Assembly (NCBI GenBank): GCA_934670025.1
Contig: CAKUOS010000077.1
Coordinates: 1-5,526 of the forward strand
From: an uncultured Oscillospiraceae bacterium
GTDB lineage: Bacteria; Bacillota; Clostridia; Oscillospirales; Oscillospiraceae
Direction of reading: 5' to 3'
DNA length: 5,526 nucleotides
This document shows positions 1 through 4,828 of this stretch, one piece after another. The position numbers and the translations under genes were made by a program. The first letter of the stretch is position 1. Every line of letters begins with the position of its first letter. The notes beneath the pieces are model-generated. The model was given only the letters and a program-made list of their open reading frames with translations. It made no database searches and was not told the origin of the DNA.

Positions 1-483
1 GAAGTCGCCCGCAAGAACTGCGAGAAGTACGGCTCCAAGTTCCACAAGACCAACTCCATGGCCGAGGCCTTCAAGGACGCCGATATCGTGTATCCGAAGT
101 CCTGGGCGCCGTTCAAGGCGATGGAAAAGCGCTCCGAGCTGTATGTCAACGGCGATCAGAAGGGCATCGACGAGCTCGAAAAGCAGCTGCTGGCACAGAA
201 CGCCGAGCATAAGGACTGGACGTGCTCCGAAGAGATGATGAAGCTGACGAAGGACGGCAAGGCCCTGTACCTGCACTGCCTGCCCGCCGACATCTCCGGT
301 CTGAGCTGCCCCGAGGGCGAAGTCGACAACTCCGTGTTCGACCGTTATCTGGTGCCGCTTTACAAGCAGGCTTCCTACAAGCCGTACATCATCGCCGCCA
401 TGATCTTCCTGGCACAGGTCAAGGATCCGGTCAAGGCCCTCATGGACCTCGATTCCGCCGACAACAAGCGCAAGATGTTCTAA
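1..483 (+). CDS. ygeW: Knotted carbamoyltransferase YgeW, C-terminal part (5' end outside window)
   Basis: The reading frame is open from base 1 and gives 160 residues ending at a TAA; roughly the last 40% of a protein that is usually near 400 residues. It belongs to the aspartate/ornithine carbamoyltransferase superfamily. The transferase signature HCLPADISG begins at fragment residue 92, and the stretch DIVYPKSWAP (residues 28-37) resembles the tyrosine/lysine/serine/tryptophan segment of the knotted members (YgeW, acetyl- and succinyl-ornithine transcarbamylases) rather than classical ArgF. The reaction YgeW carries out is not firmly established; in E. coli it lies in a purine/ureide catabolism cluster with a carbamate kinase homologue. 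Here carbamate kinase follows directly, so the pair probably runs in the degradative direction, releasing carbamoyl phosphate for ATP synthesis (inference). All lysines are AAG, which suggests high expression. A plain catabolic ornithine carbamoyltransferase is the main alternative but fits the motif less well. Confidence 0.88.
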   Translation, partial: EVARKNCEKYGSKFHKTNSMAEAFKDADIVYPKSWAPFKAMEKRSELYVNGDQKGIDELEKQLLAQNAEHKDWTCSEEMMKLTKDGKALYLHCLPADISGLSCPEGEVDNSVFDRYLVPLYKQASYKPYIIAAMIFLAQVKDPVKALMDLDSADNKRKMF

Positions 484-509
484 GCGCGCTGCAAACCATA
501 TAAAATAAC

Positions 510-540
510 CATATGGCAGGAGCGTCGCTCCTGCCATATG
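510..540. repeat. Near-perfect 31-base dyad between ygeW and arcC
   Basis: Two 15-base arms (510-524 and 526-540) are exact reverse complements around a single central T at 525. In RNA this folds as 14 base pairs closed by a three-base loop. Both ends carry CATATG. There is no T-run after it, so it is not a standard terminator. It ends only 7 bases before the arcC ribosome binding site. It could be an mRNA stability or processing element, an attenuating structure, or a protein-binding dyad; the sequence does not decide between these. Confidence 0.85.
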
Positions 541-547
541 CGCCATA

Positions 548-554
548 AAGAGGA
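548..554 (+). promoter_or_regulatory. Ribosome binding site that sets the arcC start
   Basis: AAGAGGA sits 8 bases before the ATG at 563. An in-frame TTG at 557 lies only 2 bases from it, too close to be used, so the ATG is the better start. Confidence 0.7.
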
Positions 555-562
555 ATTTGAAA

Positions 563-1501
563 ATGGGTAAAAGAATCGTCATCGCCCTGGGCGGCAACGC
601 GCTGGGCAAAAATCTCGAAGAGCAGATGCACGCCGTCAAGACCACGTCGTGCGCCATCGCAGACCTGATCGAAGAGGGTCACGAGGTCGTCATCGCGCAC
701 GGCAACGGCCCGCAGGTCGGCATGATCCAGAACGCCTTCGCGGCGTATCACAAGCAGCAGGAAAAGAGCGACATCATGCCGCTTTCGATGTGCGTGGCCA
801 TGAGCCAGGGCTACATCGGCTATGATCTGCAAAACATGATCGGCGAAGAGCTCGACCGCCGCGGTCTTGGCATCCACTGCGCGACCGTTCTGACGCAGGT
901 CGCCGTCGACCCGGCCGATCCCGCGTTCCAGCATCCGACCAAGCCCATCGGCGCGTTCATGACCGAAGAAGAGGCGAAGAAGCTCGCCGCGGAAAAGGGC
1001 ATCGACGTCGCCGAGGACGCCGGCCGCGGCTGGCGTCAGGTCGTTGCGAGCCCGCGTCCGAAGGAGATCGTTGAGATCGCCACGGTCAAGGCGCTCATGA
1101 ACGCGAAGCACGCCGTCATCGCCGCCGGCGGCGGCGGCATCCCCGTCATCTGGGAGGACAAATACCACCTCAAGGGCGTGCCCGCCGTCATCGACAAGGA
1201 TTTCGCCTCCGAGTGCATGGCCGAGCAGCTCGATGCCGATATGCTCATCATCCTCACGGCTGTTGAAAAGGTCGCCGTCAACTTCGGCAAGCCCGACCAG
1301 AAGAACCTCGACGCCCTGACGCCCGACGAGGCCCGCAAGTACATGGCCGAGGGCCAGTTCGCGCCCGGCTCCATGCTGCCGAAGGTCGAAGCCGCCGTCA
1401 AGTTCGCCGAGTCCAAGCCCGGCCGCACCGCGCTCATCACGCTGCTGGAAAAGGCCAAGGACGGCATCGCGGGCAAGACCGGCACCGCCATCCATCTGTA
1501 A
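563..1501 (+). CDS. arcC: Carbamate kinase
   Basis: The 312-residue product has the usual length for carbamate kinase of the amino acid kinase fold, a cytoplasmic enzyme that makes ATP from ADP and carbamoyl phosphate, leaving carbamate that decays to ammonia and CO2. Visible family signatures are ALGGNAL at residues 8-14, HGNGPQVG at 46-53, KPIG at 127-130, GWRQVVASPRP at 156-166, AAGGGGIPV at 188-195, VIDKD at 209-213, LTAVEKV at 231-237 and GSMLPKV at 269-275. I start at ATG 563 because of the ribosome binding site at 548-554. No promoter is evident in the gap after ygeW, so the two genes are probably co-transcribed. Its partner is YgeW rather than ArcA/ArcB within this window, so it may be the equivalent of E. 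coli YqeA, and the pathway need not be arginine deiminase. A bidirectional terminator follows 13 bases after the stop. Confidence 0.95.
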   Translation: MGKRIVIALGGNALGKNLEEQMHAVKTTSCAIADLIEEGHEVVIAHGNGPQVGMIQNAFAAYHKQQEKSDIMPLSMCVAMSQGYIGYDLQNMIGEELDRRGLGIHCATVLTQVAVDPADPAFQHPTKPIGAFMTEEEAKKLAAEKGIDVAEDAGRGWRQVVASPRPKEIVEIATVKALMNAKHAVIAAGGGGIPVIWEDKYHLKGVPAVIDKDFASECMAEQLDADMLIILTAVEKVAVNFGKPDQKNLDALTPDEARKYMAEGQFAPGSMLPKVEAAVKFAESKPGRTALITLLEKAKDGIAGKTGTAIHL

Positions 1502-1514
1502 GAAACCTTCCCGT

Positions 1515-1551
1515 AAAAAGAGCCGCGATCCCATCGGGACCGCGGCTTTTT
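1515..1551. terminator. Bidirectional intrinsic terminator between convergent genes
   Basis: A hairpin pairs 1521-1532 with 1536-1547 (12 positions, one A-C mismatch, GC-rich base, loop ATC). TTTTT follows on the plus strand (1547-1551) and AAAAA precedes it (1515-1519), giving a T-tract when read on the minus strand. It stops arcC from the left and the minus-strand zinc-ribbon gene from the right. Confidence 0.92.
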
Positions 1552-1562
1552 GTCTGCATTTT

Positions 1563-2168
1563 TTACCTTAACAGGCTCCAGCTCCTGCGCAGCAGGATCC
1601 ACGTGACCAGCGGCCCGAAGACGTACAGCAGCGCGCTCAGACCGCCGCCGAAAATCAGCTGCGCGATCGTCAGCAGCGCGCCTGCGGCCGCCATGATATA
1701 AAACGCCAGCTTTTTCTTCGCCGCCAGAAGCCAGATCGTACACGCGAACTGCACGGCCACGAGCGCGCTCATGGCGATGTAATACGCCGGGTACTGCGCG
1801 AGACTCTCGATGACCGCCCGCAGCGGCGTCTCCAGCTGTGCAAGCTCCGGAAGCTCGCGCAGCGCCTCAAAATAAAAGTCCTGAAACCGGACGATAAACA
1901 GCATACACGCAAACCCGAACAGCGTATAGCCCGTGAAGATCGCGCTCACCACGAGCCAGAACGTCACGTAGCCGCGGAATTTGAGCCTGCCGTTCGGCAG
2001 CCGCCAGACCGCGCCCTGCGGCTGCGGCGCATCGCTGAAGGTATACGCCTCTTCCTGCGTCTGCTCCTGCGGCTCCGGACGGCCGTATCGCTTGACCAGC
2101 GCGCCGCATTCCGGGCAGATCAGGACGTTGTCGTCCACCTCCAGCCCGCAGTTATAACATTTCTGCAC
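1563..2168 (-). CDS. Zinc-ribbon, four-helix membrane protein of unknown function
   Basis: I do not recognise a named family for the whole protein (201 residues). Residues 4-21 hold two CxxC knuckles (C4, C7, C18, C21) typical of the short zinc ribbon at the N-terminus of many Firmicutes membrane proteins. A polar, Pro/Gln/Glu-rich linker (about 28-55) follows, then four hydrophobic stretches at about 67-93, 128-150, 154-173 and 175-193. Basic residues KKK at 151-153 and RR at 194-195 fit a topology with both ends inside the cell and residues 94-127 outside. There is no signal peptide. The start is GTG at 2168-2166, chosen because GGAAGGAAG lies just upstream. It is a single-gene unit with its own promoter, divergent from dapF and convergent with arcC. 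The ribbon may bind a metal or a protein partner; no function is assigned. That it is a real gene is supported by its promoter, ribosome site, terminator and coherent protein features. Confidence 0.85.
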   Translation of the reverse strand: MQKCYNCGLEVDDNVLICPECGALVKRYGRPEPQEQTQEEAYTFSDAPQPQGAVWRLPNGRLKFRGYVTFWLVVSAIFTGYTLFGFACMLFIVRFQDFYFEALRELPELAQLETPLRAVIESLAQYPAYYIAMSALVAVQFACTIWLLAAKKKLAFYIMAAAGALLTIAQLIFGGGLSALLYVFGPLVTWILLRRSWSLLR

Positions 2169-2175
2169 TTCGCAT

Positions 2176-2184
2176 CTTCCTTCC
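2176..2184 (-). promoter_or_regulatory. Ribosome binding site supporting a GTG start
   Basis: On the minus strand GGAAGGAAG ends 7 bases before the GTG at 2168-2166. An ATG at 2175-2173 is out of frame and meets a stop after seven codons, so the GTG, immediately followed by the zinc-ribbon cysteine codons, is the sensible start. Confidence 0.65.
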
Positions 2185-2197
2185 GTGTGTTTTCTCC

Positions 2198-2226
2198 ATT
2201 TTACCGTGAACGCGCGGGAAAGTCAA
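2198..2226 (-). promoter_or_regulatory. Sigma-70/SigA-type promoter for the zinc-ribbon membrane gene
   Basis: Read on the minus strand, TTGACT (2226-2221) and TAAAAT (2203-2198) are separated by exactly 17 bases, a near-consensus housekeeping promoter. Transcription would start near 2191, leaving a leader of about 22 bases before the GTG. Confidence 0.8.
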
Positions 2227-2258
2227 TGCGCCCCGGACCGGCACACGCTTCCAATTGC

Positions 2259-2292
2259 GCATTTTTTGCAATATTCAAAGCATGATTTTGCA
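2259..2292. repeat. Pair of GCAT-(T-rich)-GCA boxes in the divergent control region
   Basis: Two similar boxes, 2259-2270 (GCATTTTTTGCA) and 2280-2292 (GCATGATTTTGCA), begin 21 bases apart, about two helical turns. They lie between the two outward-facing -35 elements, immediately upstream of the dapF -35 site. They may be a binding site for a regulator, or chance AT-rich similarity; no known operator is recognised. Confidence 0.35.
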
Positions 2293-2321
2293 TTTACTTT
2301 CCAACCGGCGCCGCATATAAT
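2293..2321 (+). promoter_or_regulatory. Promoter for the dapF-symporter unit
   Basis: A perfect -10 element TATAAT (2316-2321) lies 17 bases downstream of TTTACT (2293-2298), which matches the -35 consensus at four of six positions. Transcription would begin near 2328, about 24 bases before the dapF ATG. Confidence 0.75.
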
Positions 2322-2351
2322 ATCCGCAGAACCACGCACGGGAGGGACGGT

Positions 2352-3224
2352 ATGCGTTTTACGAAGATGCACGGCGCAGGCAACGATTTTATCGTGCTCG
2401 ACACGATCGCCGAGCCGCTCGGCGCGGCCGAAGCCGCCCTTCCGGCCCTGATCGCCCGGCTGTGTGGCCGCCACACCGGCGTCGGCGCGGACGGCGTGAT
2501 GCTGCTGCAAAGGCCCGCGGGCAACGCGGACATTGCGATGCGGTTTTACAATTCCGACGGCTCGATGGGCGAAATGTGCGGCAACGGCGCGCGCTGCATC
2601 TGCCGCTACGCGCACGAGCGCGGCTACGCGGGCGACATTATCCGCGTCGAGACGACGGCGGGCCTCGTCACCGGCCGGCGCATCACACGAAACGAATACC
2701 GCATCCGCCTGAACACGCCGTCGGTTGTGGAGCTGGAAAAACAGCTGGACGTGGACGGAACGCCGTACATATGCAGCTACGTCGAGCTCGGCAGTCCCGG
2801 CATCCCGCACCTCGCGGTCGCGGTCAAAGGCCTCGCCGCGCAGGACGAAGACGCGCTGCGGCGGCTTGGCCGGGCGCTGCGGTATCATCCCGCGCTGCCG
2901 AAGGGCGCAAACGTCAACTTTTACGAGCTGACCGGCCCGGATACGTTGCTGGAAAAGACGTATGAGCGCGGCGTGGAGGATTTTACCCTCGCCTGCGGCA
3001 CGGGCACCGGCTCGGTCGTGACGGCGCTGACGCTGATGCACGCCGTCAGCGGAAAAAACGTCCGCGTACATATGGCCGGCGGTCTTCTCACCGTCGACGC
3101 GGAAGAGAAAAACGGAAAAATCGAGGATCTGTACCTCACCGGCCCGGCGGCCATGGTCTGCGCGGGCGAAATCCTGGATGAAGAAATTCTGAGGCTTTTG
3201 AAAAGACAGGAGGAGCAAGTATGA
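2352..3224 (+). CDS. dapF: Diaminopimelate epimerase family protein
   Basis: This 290-residue protein is slightly longer than a typical DapF (about 270-280). DapF is a cofactor-independent two-cysteine enzyme that converts LL- to meso-diaminopimelate for lysine and peptidoglycan synthesis in the cytoplasm. Visible signatures are MHGAGNDF at residues 6-13, GVGADG at 43-48, FYNSDGS at 65-71, the first catalytic cysteine C76 in MCGNGARC, NVNF at 187-190, ERG at 205-207 and the second catalytic cysteine C215 in ACGTG. The start is supported by GGGAGG at 2340-2345, 6 bases upstream. One oddity: where most DapF proteins read GNPH, this one reads GIPH (150-153), replacing the asparagine that contacts substrate in characterised enzymes; several phyla vary near here. 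It overlaps the next gene by four bases (ATGA), so the two are translationally coupled. A related amino acid racemase is a possible alternative. Lysine codons are mostly AAA (6 of 9), unlike ygeW and pckA. Confidence 0.87.
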   Translation: MRFTKMHGAGNDFIVLDTIAEPLGAAEAALPALIARLCGRHTGVGADGVMLLQRPAGNADIAMRFYNSDGSMGEMCGNGARCICRYAHERGYAGDIIRVETTAGLVTGRRITRNEYRIRLNTPSVVELEKQLDVDGTPYICSYVELGSPGIPHLAVAVKGLAAQDEDALRRLGRALRYHPALPKGANVNFYELTGPDTLLEKTYERGVEDFTLACGTGTGSVVTALTLMHAVSGKNVRVHMAGGLLTVDAEEKNGKIEDLYLTGPAAMVCAGEILDEEILRLLKRQEEQV

Positions 3225-4507
3225 AAAAGAGCAGCTTTCTGAAAAACTACGGCTTTCTGATCCTGATGCTGACCGGCATCGTCGCCGGCTGCATCGTCGG
3301 CGCCATCTGGCCCGCGACCAAAGACGCCGCCGGCGAGATCCTCGTCCCCGGCGCGACGGTCCTCGAGCCGCTCGGCACCGTATTCCTGAACCTGATGTTC
3401 TGCATCGCCGTGCCCACGGTGTTCTGCTCGATCTCGTCGGCCATCGCCAATATGCAGAGCGCAAAGCGCGCCGGCAAGATCATGGGCGTGACGATCGCAA
3501 CATTCATGGTCACCGCTGCCATCGCAGCCGTCATCACCTATGTCGTCGTGCTGCTCATCCCGCCGGTCGTCGGCGAGTATGCAATGGTCGAGGGTGAGGT
3601 CGGCGGCACGCTCGGCGTGGCCGATATGATCGTCAACTTCTTCACGAAGCCCGACTTTACCGAGCTCTGGAGCCGCCGGGCCATCCTGCCGCTCATCGTC
3701 GCGGCCGTTCTGTTCGGCTTCGGCGTGCAGATGGCGGGCGGCGCGCAGACAAAGACCGCGCAGCTGCTCGAGGACGTCACGAACTGCATCATGAAGACGT
3801 TCAAGATCATCACCTACTACGCGCCGGTCGGCTTCTTCGGCTTCTTCGCGTACCTCATCGCCTATCACGGCTCCGATCTCATCAGCGACTACGGCCGCAC
3901 GATCGCCATCTACTATATTCTGAGCTTCGTGTATATGTTCATCTCTTTCCCCCTCTACGCGCGCTTCGGCGGCGGCAAGGGCGCGGCGAAGGTCATGTTC
4001 TCCAAGCTCTTCCGCCCGGCGGCCGTCTCGTTCGGCACGTGCTCGTCCGTCGCTACGATCCCGACCAACATGGAAGCCGCCGAAGAGACGGGGATCTCCA
4101 AGGACGTCTCCAACATCGTCGTCCCGCTCGGCGCGACGATGCACATGGACGGCTCGGCGATGTCCGCCATCATCAAGGTCGCGTTCCTGTTCGGTATGTT
4201 CGGTCAGGACTTCACGACCGGCCGCGCGATCCTCGCGATCATTGTCGCCGTGTTCTCCTCGGTCGCCATGTCCGGCATTCCCGGCGGCGGCGGCACGGGC
4301 GAGCTGGTTCTGTGCTCGATCTTCTTCCCGGAGCATCTGGCCGTGGCCTTCCCCATCGCGCTGGCGCTGGGCAATCTGGTCGATCCGCCCGCCACGATGG
4401 TCAACGCCGCCGGCGACTACGTCGTGTCGTTCATCGTCTCGCGCTATGTCGACGGCAAAGACTGGCTCCAGAAAAAACTGGAAGAAAAGAAGTCCGCCGA
4501 GGTCTGA
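3221..4507 (+). CDS. Dicarboxylate/amino acid:cation symporter (DAACS/SDF family)
   Basis: The 428-residue hydrophobic protein matches the glutamate-transporter fold, which co-transports an amino acid or dicarboxylate with sodium or protons across the inner membrane. The first helix begins near residue 11. The first re-entrant hairpin has SFGTCSSVATIP at 270-281, helix 7 has ATMHMDG at 305-311, the second hairpin has MSGIPGGGGTG at 350-360, and helix 8 has DPPATMVNAAGD at 388-399. By alignment to GltPh from memory, D394, T398, N401 and D405 are kept (here D388, T392, N395, D399), but R397 is alanine (A391), R276 is cysteine (C274), D390 is glycine (G384) and N310 is histidine (H308). Loss of both arginines argues against an acidic substrate. 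The ATG overlaps the dapF stop and follows AGGAGG at 3208-3213. A strong terminator lies 26 bases after the stop. Substrate unknown, so no symbol is given. Confidence 0.93.
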   Translation: MKKSSFLKNYGFLILMLTGIVAGCIVGAIWPATKDAAGEILVPGATVLEPLGTVFLNLMFCIAVPTVFCSISSAIANMQSAKRAGKIMGVTIATFMVTAAIAAVITYVVVLLIPPVVGEYAMVEGEVGGTLGVADMIVNFFTKPDFTELWSRRAILPLIVAAVLFGFGVQMAGGAQTKTAQLLEDVTNCIMKTFKIITYYAPVGFFGFFAYLIAYHGSDLISDYGRTIAIYYILSFVYMFISFPLYARFGGGKGAAKVMFSKLFRPAAVSFGTCSSVATIPTNMEAAEETGISKDVSNIVVPLGATMHMDGSAMSAIIKVAFLFGMFGQDFTTGRAILAIIVAVFSSVAMSGIPGGGGTGELVLCSIFFPEHLAVAFPIALALGNLVDPPATMVNAAGDYVVSFIVSRYVDGKDWLQKKLEEKKSAEV

Positions 4508-4533
4508 GTTCCCTCTTTTTTCATAATTTTTTT

Positions 4534-4570
4534 GCCGGTGTGTCTTTGTTTGGGGCACACCGGCATTTTT
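4534..4570 (+). terminator. Intrinsic terminator of the dapF-symporter unit
   Basis: Nine Watson-Crick pairs join 4534-4542 (GCCGGTGTG) to 4556-4564 (CACACCGGC), with a possible tenth T-G pair, around an 11- to 13-base loop. ATTTTTG follows, with the T-run at 4566-4570. A T-run at 4527-4533 precedes the stem, but the A-rich partner needed for an efficient minus-strand terminator is not relevant here because no minus-strand gene approaches. Confidence 0.9.
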
Positions 4571-4575
4571 GTATA

Positions 4576-4604
4576 TTGACACGAAAATGAACTTACGATA
4601 TAAA
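4576..4604 (+). promoter_or_regulatory. Near-consensus promoter, distal to pckA
   Basis: A perfect TTGACA (4576-4581), a 17-base spacer and TATAAA (4599-4604) make this the best promoter by sequence in the window. It starts 6 bases after the preceding T-tract. Transcription would begin near 4611, giving a pckA leader of about 218 bases, or else a separate short transcript (see the inverted repeat at 4672-4713). Confidence 0.78.
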
Positions 4605-4671
4605 GGTTTTGAGATGGTGCGCTTGTGCGTTTTTATCAATAACGGGACATTTTTACCGAATACCTCATCAT

Positions 4672-4713
4672 AAAACCAACACAATCCATAAAAAACTTGT
4701 ATTTGGTTTTTTT
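4672..4713 (+). repeat. Inverted repeat followed by a T-run, possible weak terminator
   Basis: AAAACCAA at 4672-4679 is the exact complement of TTGGTTTT at 4703-4710, and T's continue to 4713. The stem is only 8 pairs, AT-rich, with a 23-base loop, so it would be a weak terminator at best. It matters because it lies between the two candidate pckA promoters. Confidence 0.3.
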
Positions 4714-4716
4714 CAG

Positions 4717-4745
4717 TAGATATTCTTGCAAAATCGTGTTATACT
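4717..4745 (+). promoter_or_regulatory. Extended -10 promoter, proximal to pckA
   Basis: TATACT (4740-4745) is preceded by TG at 4737-4738 with one base between, an extended -10 arrangement. A -35 element TAGATA (4717-4722), four of six matches, lies 17 bases upstream. Transcription would start near 4752, so the transcript would begin almost exactly at the leader hairpin. Confidence 0.6.
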
Positions 4746-4753
4746 GCTATGTG

Positions 4754-4790
4754 GTGAACGATGGCCTTATCAAAAACCGCCGTCGTTTGC
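4754..4790 (+). other. Hairpin in the pckA leader
   Basis: Positions 4754-4765 can pair with 4779-4790: twelve pairs, three of them G-U, with the inner nine (4757-4765 with 4779-4787) nearly all Watson-Crick, around a 13-base loop. The T-run 4803-4809 is 12 bases downstream, too far for a normal terminator. It sits at the predicted 5' end of the proximal transcript, where such structures often protect mRNA from decay. No known riboswitch class is recognised. Confidence 0.5.
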
Positions 4791-4828
4791 AAAGGGAAAA
4801 CATTTTTTTAGAAAGAGGTTAATATACA

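Larger units (their letters stand above)
4508..4828. other. AT-rich intergenic control region before pckA
   Basis: This 321-base stretch has no convincing protein gene and is much more AT-rich than its surroundings. It holds, in order, the terminator of the symporter unit, a near-consensus promoter starting 6 bases beyond that terminator's T-tract, a weak 8-bp inverted repeat with a T-run, a second extended -10 promoter, a leader hairpin and the pckA ribosome binding site. These are listed separately. Confidence 0.8.

Noticed and set aside
476..504. Promoter for arcC using TATAAA at 499-504
   Set aside because: The matching -35 position reads TGTTCT, only two of six consensus bases, and lies within the end of ygeW.
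510..540. Dyad as an intrinsic terminator of ygeW
   Set aside because: No T-run follows the stem; the next bases are CGCCATAAAG.
557..559. TTG as arcC start
   Set aside because: It is only 2 bases from the ribosome binding site; the ATG at 563 has normal spacing and begins the conserved carbamate kinase N-terminus.
440..1534. Long minus-strand open frame opposite arcC
   Set aside because: It lies antisense to a clear carbamate kinase gene, has low-complexity Gly/Asp/Arg/Leu-rich sequence and no motif; long antisense frames are expected opposite GC-rich genes.
4614..4673. Short 19-residue open frame downstream of the distal pckA promoter
   Set aside because: Its ATG would be within a few bases of the predicted transcription start with no ribosome binding site, so translation is not supported.
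2223..4684. Two long minus-strand open frames opposite dapF and the symporter
   Set aside because: They are rich in Arg, Asp, Glu, His and Ala with no domain, and the opposite strand encodes recognised proteins with ribosome sites.
4757..4809. Leader hairpin plus T-run as a terminator or attenuator before pckA
   Set aside because: The T-run begins 12 bases after the stem, too far for normal intrinsic termination, and no competing antiterminator pairing was evident.
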